Positions 1-10,190 of a stretch of 64,000 nt of DNA are shown one piece after another. The notes beneath the pieces are model-generated. The model was not told where the DNA came from and searched no databases. It was given only the letters and a program-made list of their open reading frames with translations. The DNA is from Protula sp. h YS-2021 (Eukaryota; Annelida; Polychaeta; Sabellida; Serpulidae), in NCBI GenBank assembly GCA_949752745.1, contig OX457027.1:16297916-16361915 (forward strand). The letters run 5' to 3'. Numbering within the stretch: position 1 is the first letter of the stretch; each line of letters starts with the position of its first letter. Both the position numbers and the translations under genes were made by a program.

Positions 1-32
1 ATGGGTTCATTCAATTTTTCGTGTATCACTTC

Positions 33-505
33 GCTTAGGAAAAGCAAAGTGCCAGTCCAGTTTTATTAGAAGCGAAGTACCGCCCCAGGTTTAGCGGAAG
101 CGAAGTGCGACTCTAGTTTCAAGAAAAACGAAGTGCCGCTCTAGTTTTAGTAACAACAAAGTGCCGCTTTAGTTTTAGGAAAAGAGTAGTGCCCCTTTAG
201 TTTTAGGAAAAGCGAAATGCCGTTCTAGTTTTAGGGGAAGCGAAGTGCCGGTCTAGTTTTAGGAAAAGCGAAGTACCGCTTTAGTTTTAGGAAAAGGCGA
301 AGTACCGCTCTAGTTTTAGGGGAAACGAACTTCAGTTTTAGAAATAGCGAAGTGCCGTTCTAGTTTTTGGAGAAGGGAAGTGCCACTCTAGTTTCAGAGG
401 GATCGAAGTTCCACTCTAGTTTTAAGGAAAGCGAAGTACCGCTCTAGTTTTAGGGGAAGCGACGCGTCGCTCTAGTTTAAGGGGAAGCAAAGCTCTTTTT
501 TAAGA
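33..505. repeat. Minisatellite, about 29-30 bp unit, about 16 copies
   Basis: A unit close to TAGTTTTAGGAAAAGCGAAG followed by TGCCGCTC recurs head to tail with substitutions and small indels from the start of the window. No coding frame is sustained. Copies differ from each other by several bases, so the array is not recently homogenised. It may continue beyond the left edge, because repeat-like words already appear in the first bases. Confidence 0.85.
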
Positions 506-2149
506 ATAGTCTGCAACTGCAGCCTCAGTACAACCGTGACTTGAAAATATAGTTAGATCATTACACATGCCTGTCTTGGATATTTATCACTAAAAACGAC
601 ACATTATAAATGGGATTTCGCACCAATAATGGGAGGATGTTTAAAGAAGAGGAGGGGTGGGGGGTTTTGACAACATCATAAAAACAGTTCCCGGTCTTAA
701 ATGAACTCTCATTTTCGGTATTATAATCAGCAACACATCAAAAGTAACTAATTTTTTCATCCCCAAAATATTCTTCTTCCTGATAATTAGATTAATAAAA
801 AGAGGGCGGGACGATTTTATTTTTAACATGTTTTTACATGCTTAGGCTCTGGCATGGAATTAAAATTAGCCAAGCGGATGAAATTAATTACACTGTGAAG
901 GTTGATATCAAATTATACCTCAATGAAACAAGTTAATTTTATCAAAACCTGTTTTTTTTAGCGGGCGTTTTACTTTAATGGCAGGGGTGTAGCTTAGGCT
1001 GACCCATAAAATTTGGTGGCCATAGCAGCTATTAAATATGCCTAAATTTCAAGCATTACGGATCAGTATTAGGCATAGTTTAGGCTTTTGGGTCAGGTCT
1101 GAGATTGAGGTCAGTTAACAGAGATGATAATGTAGCTACCAAAAGGCTCTCGACTGCACCTTTACCAAGTGAGCCTTCTGTGCCAACCTCAAATCAGAGA
1201 ATTTAAAATCTTAAATTAGAACAGTATTTTCAAATATTTATAATATGATTTAATATAGTTTAGACAACTTGACATTTTACAATATATTCCACAGGTTTTT
1301 TGTCAGTGGAGTTTTTACCAGACATACAGCGCAACCCATTCCATAGGCCTGTTGCGTGCCAATAGCTTTCATAAAATATTACATATACACGAGTGTATTT
1401 ATTTATCTTTTTATAACCATATCATGATTCCAATTCTAATAATGCATGGGATGAACTAAAGGTCTCCGTATCTTCTGCACCAAGTTCCTTGTTTGGCAAA
1501 CTTTTATTAACCGAGACTGTGTTATGTCACTAGTAAAGTTCAATCTGCCCTTTAAAACTATGCCGGATATTCAGTTTTTGCACCGTTTGTGCAGTAAAAT
1601 ACTTTTACGCTGAAGTGAACCTTCTTGGTTTCATACATGTATAGTTCTTGGAAACTCAGCACCTTCTTCAATGAAGCTCTCTTACGACCGAGAAGTTCTC
1701 GCTGGCAGCGGTATCAGGTCCGCCATTATCCACCCAGAAGATAACACCAGCAAAAAACCCTCTTTTTTCTTTTTTTAAACCTCCTCTTTCCTTTTCAACG
1801 GCTGGATATAAAAACATATATTTACTAACACGCCCGAGTATCAGTTTACCCTGCCCCTCCCCCTCTCCCACTCCTGCTCGCAAAAATAATAATAATAACA
1901 AAAATAGTTACGATAAGGAGCTTGTTTTATTTCAGCTTTCCATTCAGCGTTATGGAATTGTTACGTCACTTGTCACATGATGTTCCTGCACTCAGAGAAT
2001 ACATGAGGTTGTCTTTTTTGTATTTTTTAGACGAGTCTACTTTGTCGGGCTGGTCTATATACATCAGAGAAGGGGGAAGCATTCGTCGTCGGTATGTATG
2101 TAAACGCCTATTTAGAAACTTCGTCACCTGAAGTTTTCATTGGAATGTT
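506..2149. other. Non-coding stretch, no gene seen
   Basis: AT-rich sequence with frequent stops in all frames. The short open frames here (62-77 codons) show no recognisable motif or splice context. I see no tandem repeat or inverted repeat of note. Confidence 0.6.
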
Positions 2150-3275
2150 TTCAACTTTTGCATGCTCCCTAGATGGTCTTGTCTTGAAAACTTTTTTCGT
2201 GGCGATGCAGCAAAATTAGGCAAATGGCAGCGTTTACGAATTTTTTCGTAGCCAGTTTTCAAAACGCTTCCTCTTCCATGGTTTTGATTGGATTGCTTTT
2301 AAATTTTTGTACGAATGTTCCCTATTCCTTGAAAAATCACTTCAATTGCGATCTCCTAAAATTTGGCTAAATTGCGGAGTCTTTTAAATTTTTGGTTTCC
2401 AATTTTGGACATATTGCATCCAAATTTGATATGGATATTTGCTAGATGGTCTTCTCTAAAAAACAAAATCTCTTTTTTGGCGATCCGCCAAAGTTAGATG
2501 AAATGCAGGGGTGTTTTTTTTTTTTTTTTTGTGGGCAATTTTCAGAATGGTTTCAAATTTTGTCATTTGAAAATTACTTTTTAGCGATCCGCCAGGAATT
2601 GGCCCAATGGTTGGCAGACAGTTTTCAAGACGTTTCTTCTCCTACAATTTTAAAAGGATTGCTTTCAGATTTTGTACGAATGTTTTCTAGGTGGCATTCT
2701 CTTAAAAATGTACTTCTTTGGCAATCCATAAAAAAGTCTAAATGGCTGATTTCTTCCACAATTTTAATCGGATTGCTTGAAAAATTGTATGAACAGTCCC
2801 CGGGTAATCTTCTTTTGAAAATAATTTTTTAGCGATCCGCAAAGAAACTGGCCAATTTTTTTTTATTTTGGTTGCCAATTTTCAAAATGCTTCTTCGTCT
2901 ACAAGTTAAAATTCTTCTTCCATTGCTATATATTTTGCATAAATGTTTTCTAGGAAGTCAGTTCTCTCTTGAAAAGTTACTTTTTGTGATCCAATAAAAA
3001 TTTGTTCAAATGGCAGTATTTTAAGTTTTTTGTGAGCCATTTTCAAAAATGCGTGGTAACCTGTAGCTTTAACTGGATTTCTTCTAAATTTCAGAACAAT
3101 GTTCTTCAGGTGAGCTTTTCGTTAAAGGGTTATTTTTTTTTGCGATCCTGTAAAAAATTTGTCTGACGCTGACACTTTCAGGGATCGGGTTTTCAAAAGG
3201 CTACTTCTCCTGCGTATAGTTTTAGTCAGATTACTTTCAAATTTTACACGAGTGATCCAAGGCTAGGCCTCTCCT
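2150..3275. repeat. Divergent tandem repeat, roughly 110-160 bp unit
   Basis: A block containing GCGATCCGCCAAA-like, CAAATGGCAG-like, TTTTCAAAACGCTTCTTC-like and TTGTACGAATGTT-like words recurs about seven times in the same order; the GCGATCC word appears near 2200, 2475, 2583, 2720, 2831, 2985 and 3142. The copies are strongly diverged and spacing is irregular. The 128-codon open frame at 2446-2832 lies wholly inside this array and is read as a by-product of the repeat. The block ends at a run of about 16 G (3291-3306). Confidence 0.7.
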
Positions 3276-3494
3276 AATATTTTTTTTTCTGGGGGGGGGG
3301 GGGGGTAAGATCCGGAAGAGATTCGCAAATGCCGGCCTTAGCAAATATTTTTGTACCCAGAAATTTTAAACTTTTTGCAAATCCTAAAAGCTTTTGATAC
3401 TTGGTTGACTATATCTTTGCCGGTCGCAGGCTACTTGAACATTCTTGATTTTATTATCTCAACCGAGTCAAGCCTGGGAAAGGGGTGTGGGCGT

Positions 3495-3965
3495 AGGATA
3501 ACTGGTCACCGGACAAGTGACTACCGGACAAGTGACTACAGGACAAGTGGCCGCTAGTCAAACTGCCCATTGGACAACTGGCCACCGGTGAGATCTAATG
3601 AGTATTGCTTAATCCATGGGTTTCTTGTCCCTTCTCTTTTTAAATAGTGGTAAGAACATCGTCAGGCAGTCCGTAGAACTAAAATCCTATTCCGGCTTTT
3701 TTTTTTTTTTTTTACCTGCGTTTGTTTGGAAACATAAGGACTCTGGCTCAGACCCCAAAATGTCACGAAGTAACTGCTGTTTAGATGCCGAAACCCGTAT
3801 TTTATCTTAATTCCCAGCGGCACGTGTATTTTAATTAGGTTTTATACCCTTAGCACACTGTTCGGTGCTATTTGTCCTGGTTTTCCGTGTGTGGGATGGC
3901 CGACTACTCGATGGCTCACAGTCCGGTGGTCATTTGTCGGGTGGCCGCTTGGTATGAAACCCGTA
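3495..3965. repeat. Degenerate foldback-like element with GGACAAGTG words
   Basis: On the left (3498-3592) the words ACCGGACAAGTGACT and GGACAACTGGCCACCGG repeat three to four times. On the right (3870-3960) related words occur in the opposite orientation (GTCCGGTGGTCATTTGTC, GGGTGGCC). The central part has no repeat. The arms are poorly matched and I could not define tips or a target-site duplication, so the assignment as an old inverted-repeat element is tentative. Confidence 0.4.
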
Positions 3966-4903
3966 GTAATGTGCGCTCAGAGATACTTAACTGTAGCATT
4001 AATGCTTGTATCGAACCCTCAGGTGAATAGTCACTTGACATGATGTTTTTCTTTTTGGAAAATTATTTCAGTTCCCAGGTGTTATTGTTGTTAAATTAAC
4101 TAACATTTACAGCTTACCGCCATTATTTATCGTCGTTCAAGACTGCGTTCGGAAACTATTATTTGTGATAAGGCTTCATAAATTCTTTTGATCGATAATG
4201 ACAATTACTCTATTATAAACTGGCAATTGCAATTAAAGATTTCTAGGTCCTGAATTGCAATTGAAAACTTCTTTCAAAAATGATATACATATAACTGAAG
4301 TTCGCAGGATCTTTTAGAAAGTTGATCACAGTTCCGCTAAATTGGTGTAATAATTGCAATACAGTGATTGCAACTTCTCTTGTGAGGTTCATGAATTTTG
4401 CCAGATTATTTTGTTGTCAAAACCTTCACCTTCCCTTTTGACGACTGAAATGTTGTGAGAATAGGGTTGTACATGTGTTAGAATGGTCGATACCTGATCT
4501 CGAAATTAAAAAAAAATAAAAAACTGATTTCTGTGTTTCTGTAGTAGTTTTACTTATATTAAAATGATCATCAAAATAATTTTATTGCTTATTTTATTGA
4601 ACGACGTAAAATTTTAGATTACGAAATAGATGTTTTAGTCTATGATTAAGAAGAAAAAGTAATAATTATCTAAGTTTTATTTTATATTTTGGATTGAGGC
4701 ATTACATTGTGATGAAACTGTTTAGTAAAATACAATTATTAAAAGTTCTTCTTTATTACCTGTTTTATGTTGTTTTGTGGTTACAACGTCACTTTAACTG
4801 CAATCCAAATGATTAAATTTTGTACACTTTATTTTACTTGAAGGAGTGTGATTTCTAATTTCAACTACTGGAAAAATGTCAGTGAACCAAACCTATTTCG
4901 AAA
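3966..4903. other. Non-coding stretch, no gene seen
   Basis: AT-rich with stops in all frames and no repeat that I can define. Confidence 0.6.
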
Positions 4904-4910
4904 TGATGAC

Positions 4911-4942
<32 letters not shown>
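4904..4942. repeat. (GAT)n microsatellite
   Basis: About twelve nearly perfect GAT/ATG triplets in a row. Confidence 0.9.
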
Positions 4943-4992
4943 GTAATTGCAACACACATTCCCTTTCAATGAGTTAAGAGATCATATAATAC

Positions 4993-5686
4993 TTGTTCAA
5001 AGGAATCCGGGACAGAAGGGCCCTGGACAAAAGGGCCTTGGACATAGAGGCCTTTCCCAAAACGGCCTTTTCCAAAAGGGTCTCCCCAAAACGGACCTAA
5101 ATGAAAAGCTGGACAAAAGAGCCTTGAGAAATTTTTTTGATATGATTCTCAAAATTATTTTTATTTTTTTCTGTAATAAAATAACAACTCCAAAAGCAAA
5201 GTTTATTGATTTTATTGCCTAATTCATCGAGACAAATCTTTGGCTGTCATTTATAACTTTGTCTAGCATCCATTGCTGTTGGTCACAGTTCAAATAAAGA
5301 CCTCAGATTCAGAACTCATATATCGGCAAGACACTGACAAGTCAACATCATCCGGCTTAGCGCGTGTGTTTAAACAGCATAGTGCAGAAGAACGAAACAA
5401 AGGACAGAGATTATCTTTTGTGCCACAAAATGACTCCGAAATCTGTCATCTAAAGGCAGTGATGGGAAGTAACTGAAAGAGTCTTTACAATGAGTAAAAC
5501 ATCAAGGCAGTGATTGGTACAAACAAGGATATTTACATATTTTATTAAATAATTAAAACTCAAGATCCTAGAAAAAATTTCTCAAGGCCTTTTGTCGAAC
5601 TTTTCATTTAGGGCCGTTTCGGGAAAGGCCCTCAAGTCCAAGGCCCTTTTGTCCAAGGCCCTTCTGTCTGGATACCGTTCAAGGGT
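4993..5686. mobile_element. Foldback (long inverted repeat) element, GGACAAAAGGGCC words
   Basis: The left arm (about 5003-5130) carries tandem words of the type GGACAAAAGGGCCTT, ending in GAGAAATTTTT. The right arm (about 5570-5680) is its inverted copy, AAAAATTTCTCAAGGCC through to GGCCCTTCTGTCTGG. The spacer of about 440 bp has no recognisable gene, so the element is non-autonomous. Outer ends are GGAATCC on the left and GGTATCC (reverse complement) on the right. Flanking direct repeats GTTCAAAGG and GTTCAAGGG could be an imperfect 9-bp target-site duplication, although they are not perfectly in register with the arms. Confidence 0.75.
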
Positions 5687-5726
5687 ATCTTTAAATAAAG
5701 GATAGCATGGTGAATTAGAGAAATAT

Positions 5727-6205
5727 TTGTCAGACGAATCCCGGTCATTTGCCCCCCCCCCCGGTCAACTGCCCCCCCTGTCATCTGCCCCCTTTTTTGC
5801 AACCAGGTCGACTGCCCCCCCCCCTTCAAAGTGGAGGGGGTCGCTTGCCCCCTCCTATACTATTTTTTCTTGGCTTCTTGGCTTACAAAGACAAAATAAA
5901 TAAAATTATATCTATTTTATTGAATGTATTGCAATTCACCAATAGCAAAGTAATTGCAACTAGAATTGAAATTTAAGGATCAGTCCCTCCTAAGATCAAT
6001 ATTGGTGAATAGATCAATGAAGATCAATTGTTTCAGAGACGATTTAGACGGGGACATCACAATTGCCTAAATTTTTTAAGAATTTTTTTTTCACCAAAAA
6101 AAGGAGGGCAGATGACGACCCCGTCAAATTGCAGGAGGGGGGGGGGCAGTTGACTTTGGGGGGAGGCAGTTGACCGGGGGCAGATGACCGTTTACCTTGT
6201 CAGAC
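5727..6205. mobile_element. Foldback element with 9-bp target-site duplication, GGTCAACTGCCCCC words
   Basis: A perfect 9-bp direct repeat TTGTCAGAC stands at 5727-5735 and 6197-6205. Between them, 5736-6196 has inverted arms. The left arm carries GGTCATTTGCCCCC, GGTCAACTGCCCCC and GTCATCTGCCCCC-type words; the right arm carries their reverse complements (GGGGGCAGTTGACC and so on). The tips are GAATCCC on the left and GGTAAAC (reverse complement) on the right, each directly followed by GGTCAT. A 9-bp duplication with long inverted arms is typical of Mutator-like elements. No transposase is present, so this would be a non-autonomous copy. Confidence 0.8.
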
Positions 6206-6219
6206 TAACCAAAACATAT

Positions 6220-6318
6220 TTCTAAACTGAATGTAGGAACAGATCCCCCGGGCCAGACCCCCCCCCCCCCGGACCAGACCCCCCCCCTTTTTTGGTAGGA
6301 ACAGACCCCCCCCCCATT

Positions 6319-6364
<46 letters not shown>

Positions 6365-6943
6365 GTCCTGAGATATATTTTTTTAAATGTTTTTTTTTAT
6401 TTCATATATATATTTTTCTGTATTTTACAATTTTCACTTATTATTTATTAGTAATGCAACACCTTTTCATCACGATGAAAACATGTGCCAATGTCCTTTC
6501 ATCATAATGAAAGGGATGAAAGGATGTATTGATGTTGTTTCATTGCAATTGCAATTTGATAAAACTATTAGCAATAGCACAATTAATGACTGCGAGATCA
6601 CACAAATAACACAATTACAGAACTCAAATGCAATCAAAACGTCTCTGTCAAAACAATTAACGGAGATTCAATCTGCAGATTAGCGAAACACCCACACCCC
6701 GACCCAAGAGCCGGAGATGTATTCAATAGAAAGTGAAAGTGATTCTGGATATCTGCTCGCTGCTCTGTTATCCCCAAAATAACTTGATTTTTTAAAATTT
6801 AATTTCACAGAGATACTGAAACATTATTATAATAATAAAAAATGGGGGGGGGGGTCTGTTCCTACCACTGCAAAAAAGGGGGGTCTGTTCCGGGGGGGGG
6901 GGTCCGTTCCGGGGGGGGGTCTGTTCCGTTTACCTTCTAAACT
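6220..6943. mobile_element. Foldback element with 9-bp target-site duplication, GGAACAGACCCCCC words
   Basis: A perfect 9-bp direct repeat TTCTAAACT lies at 6220-6228 and 6935-6943. The element, 6229-6934, has a left arm with GGAACAGATCCCCC and GGACCAGACCCCCC words and a right arm with GGGGGTCTGTTCC words in inverted orientation. The tips are GAATGTA on the left and GGTAAAC (reverse complement) on the right, then GGAACAGA. The interior holds a (TA)n tract (6322-6361) and no gene. The tip matches the neighbouring element that ends only 32 bp to the left, but the repeated arm word differs. Confidence 0.82.
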
Positions 6944-7039
6944 ACAGCTACATGTTGCAAAATGAAACAAACTGAGAAACTTTTTGTCAGTACCCAGGAA
7001 ACACAAACACACCAATATCAAGTAGGGGATGGATTGTCG

Positions 7040-7275
7040 GATAAGGAAAAATTGAGGGGGGGGGGGGGCACTTTACCAGGTATGCACAACTGTGTGTGGG
7101 GAGGGGGTGCGGGGGGGGGGGTTGAAAGGGAGAGAGAGGACCGGGGTCAGACTGCTGTTTACCGGCGTCCCTTGGTTTCTCGGAGTTTATATTGCCGCTT
7201 ACCGGCGTTCCCTGGTTTCTCAGTGTTCGTGTTGCCGCTTACCGGCGTCCCCTGGTTTCTCAGTGTTCGTGTTTC
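7040..7275. repeat. G-rich tract and 40-bp minisatellite (3 copies)
   Basis: Two G-runs (around 7057 and 7110) are followed by three copies of a 40-bp unit containing TTACCGGCGTTCCCTGGTTT and CAGTGTTCGTG (7157-7275; the unit start TTGCCGCTTA is at 7192 and 7232). All three frames stay open here simply because of the repeat. A loosely related TTCGCCGGCGTTCGCTGGCG stretch occurs at 7855-7880. Confidence 0.75.
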
Positions 7276-8195
7276 ACCATTCGAAATGGCGTGACCGGTA
7301 AAAAAAATACGCATGGTAACGCTGCAGCTTCGGTGGTCGCTTTAAATATTCGAAACTGCAAGGCCAGATCCGCTGCAAATTCCTGTTCTTTTATGTGGAA
7401 AGTGTATGCGAAGTCTGTTTGAATTTTAATGGCATTCAAATAAATTTCAAGCTTTGCAACCACATTGGAAAGTTTCTATGCTAAACAGTTAGGCTCCAGA
7501 ATGATTTAGACTTAATGAGGGAATGCCCTCAGAATCCCTGTGACACCCATCTAGACAGTTTGAAGTGCAAATGATATGCGCATTAAGTTGGAAGCCACAA
7601 ACCTGGAACCACCTCATGGAATTTATGCACTGGGCTCAAATTTCCGCAATGATCCGATTGATGGCAGTGGTTTCCACTTCAAAAAAAAGTTGTATTCATT
7701 ACCATGTTCGCAAGTGCTAATTTAATCCTGTAGGATTTACAATTCATGACTATTTCCAATAGAAATAGTTCTGAAATGCAGATTATGAGCAGTTTTGTAT
7801 CGACATGGAAATGAGAGAGTTACACCTATGAGAATGTTACCGGAAATTCGCCTACATTCGCCGGCGTTCGCTGGCGTTCGCACTGCGAAATGATAGTTTG
7901 TTAGTTCCGGATAAAAATAGAACATTAATACCATACACTTCTGGGTGGGGGTGGGTGGGATACAAAGTCTAGAAAGGCGCAGGGGTTTGCAGCACAAAGC
8001 AGAGAAAGAAACTCACAAAACTATCTGTTTATCTAGAACCGATCGCTATTTTATGTTTGTTTTTGTTTGTTTGTTTGTTTTTTTTTTTTTGTTTTTTTTT
8101 TGTTTTGCTAAACTGCGAACGATTTCTGATCTTGAAATAAACAAGTATACCAGTGAACTGGTTAAGTCCCCCGCCGTCCCTTCGTTTTTGAAATA
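7276..8195. other. Non-coding stretch, no gene seen
   Basis: Mixed-composition sequence with a T-rich stretch at 8055-8105. No coding evidence beyond short unsupported open frames. Confidence 0.6.
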
Positions 8196-8199
8196 AAAC

Positions 8200-9030
8200 A
8201 ATTTGAGTGACCTTGACCTTTGATCCAAGGTCACCAAAACCTAATCAGGTCAAGATCCTTAGCTTCCCAACCCAGCTGCCAATTTTAGTTGTAATCCGTC
8301 CAGCCGAACCCGACATGTCATGTCCACAACAGCGAGCACATGACACACAACCTGAGATATTGTGTTCAAAGAGAAAAATTTAAAAGTTTCAGTGACCTTA
8401 GAAAAGCTACCTTGACATTTGACCCAAGGTCACCAAAACCTAATCAGGTCAAGTGCCTTTGCCCACCATTCTACCTACCAATATTGGTTGAAATCTGTCC
8501 AGCTAAACTTGAGATACCCGCCTTATACAACAGCAATCATCCAGCTGCAGGCTCTGCTGCTCTCGATCAATATCGATCAATAGCTTATGAGAGCACATTT
8601 CAAAGCTGATATTTGCACTTTTTCAATAATCTGGCAATTTTTCAATTTTCAACAAAAAAATAAAAAACAACCACGCGTTGCACACCTCCAATATACGCTC
8701 TCTCTGTGTGCAAGAGAAAAATAAAATTCCTTTAAAAGTGACTGGGATCTACATAGGGGCAATTGCACATTTTCACAACATTTCAAAAATATGGCAATTT
8801 TTCAATTTTTGAGAAAAATAAAAAATAACCAAGCGTTACACAGCTCCAATATATGTGCTCTCTCTGTGCAAGAAAGAACTGAAATAACTGCATTAGTTAC
8901 TGAGATATGGCGCGTACAAACTTACCGCTATAGATGGGGGCAGACAGACGGACAGACGCACGGACACGGCCCGTTTCATAAGTCCCCCGCTCCGCGCCAC
9001 GTGCCGTGGCGGTGGACTAAAAAGGCTGAT
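8200..9030 (+). repeat. Dispersed mollusc-type repeat (GTGACCTTGACCTTTGA...GGACAGACGGACAG)
   Basis: The words AGTGACCTTGACCTTTGATC and CAAGGTCACCAAAACCTAAT occur twice (8206-8250 and 8392-8450). Downstream, a block of about 145 bp is directly duplicated (about 8610-8740 and 8755-8900; shared word TGGCAATTTTTCAATTTT). The stretch ends in CAGACAGACGGACAGACGCA followed by a GC-rich palindromic CACGTGCCGTGGCG. I know this general pattern (a GACCTTGACC head and a GGACGGAC-type tail) as a frequent interspersed repeat in molluscan genomes. It is non-autonomous, and I cannot name the family. Confidence 0.6.
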
Positions 9031-9418
9031 ATTGGGTAAAATGCCAGTGGGCAACAGACTTGGGATGAAAAGCAGGGGTATATGTAAATAAGCCGTATGT
9101 GCACTCCTCCCCCTCCACCCCAAGGCTCCCTCTAGGAGGATGTCCAGATTTAGTAGCAATGCAGCATGCAAAATCGGATCTTAAAATGGCCAGTTTTTCA
9201 CACCCAAAAATTGGGGCTAAAAACGACCCAACTTTTACACCAAAAATGAGGAAACTGTAAGTGGTCACATAGTTAATAATTATTATTTTTAATCGGATAA
9301 AAATGAAGTAACAAGCTCCACATAAGAACACTTATTACAATAATAGGAGAGGTTTTTTAACAGAAATTTGTACTGATATTGTTAAGCTTTTATTGATTAA
9401 CGAGCCAAACAGGCCCGT
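9031..9418. other. Non-coding stretch, no gene seen
   Basis: No recognisable gene or repeat structure. Confidence 0.5.
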
Positions 9419-9515
9419 AAAAAGTAGGATCCATTGTAGAATGCAGGACCTCTTTTTAGGAGGTAGGATCCCTTCAAAAAGGTATGATCCCTTCATAGAA
9501 GTAGGATCCCTTTTA
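9419..9515. repeat. Short array of AGGATCCCTT units
   Basis: Four to five irregular copies of a unit about 25 bp long containing GTAGGATCCCTTC. Confidence 0.65.
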
Positions 9516-9595
9516 AATACTTGCTTGGCTTTTTTTTGGTGAAAAAAGCGGCTGAATCTGTTTCAGCCAGTTATAGTTAAAACCGTAGAAAGTGG

Positions 9596-10190
9596 GCAGA
9601 GGTCAAGTGCCCACTGACCAGATAACCACAAGAAGTTCAAACAAGTTTTTAAGGGTCAGTTACTGTGGAGTTCGTTCAAGACCAATCTGCATAAAGTTAG
9701 TTCAGGGAATTTATTGTTCTACACAAAGGAAAATTCACCGAGTACCTTAAAGGGAGTTAAAGGGGTGGTAATCCCTGGACTTATCTACTCCGAAATTCGC
9801 TTAAGATCCCTCGACACAAAGCAACTTTGAAGACTTTATTGCTTGGCACAGATTTGAAACATGTTAATTTATTTTGATGTCAAATGCTGTGTTACCTGTC
9901 ATAGTTACTGAGCCAATAATCCCTGAGTTGACACAGAAAAGAGGTGTTTGAGAATTTAGATCAGTTGTCACATCCTGGGTATTCAGATCATTTGTTGCTA
10001 GATCGATTGTCGCTGTAGCAACTGTCACCAGACCAGTTGTCGTTAGATCAATTGTCGCTAGATGAACTGTCGCTAAATCAATTGTCTTGGATTCCAGCTG
10101 GCCATCTGAAAAATGACAAAAAGGTCATGTAGCCACCAGTTCATTCCTTAGAGGATCAACTGTCGCTGGACCAATTTTCATGGATATGTA
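9596..10190. repeat. 15-bp array (GATCAATTGTCGCTA) with scattered outliers
   Basis: Six to seven head-to-tail copies of a 15-bp unit close to GATCAATTGTCGCTA occupy about 9980-10085. Related words recur at 10153-10175 (GATCAACTGTCGCTGGACCA) and, more loosely, near 9600-9635 (GGTCAAGTGCCC, GACCAGATAACC). This could be an arm of a decayed foldback element; I could not match a complete inverted partner. Confidence 0.6.

Noticed and set aside
2446..2832. 128-codon open frame
   Set aside because: Lies inside a diverged tandem repeat and includes a T-run; no protein motif.
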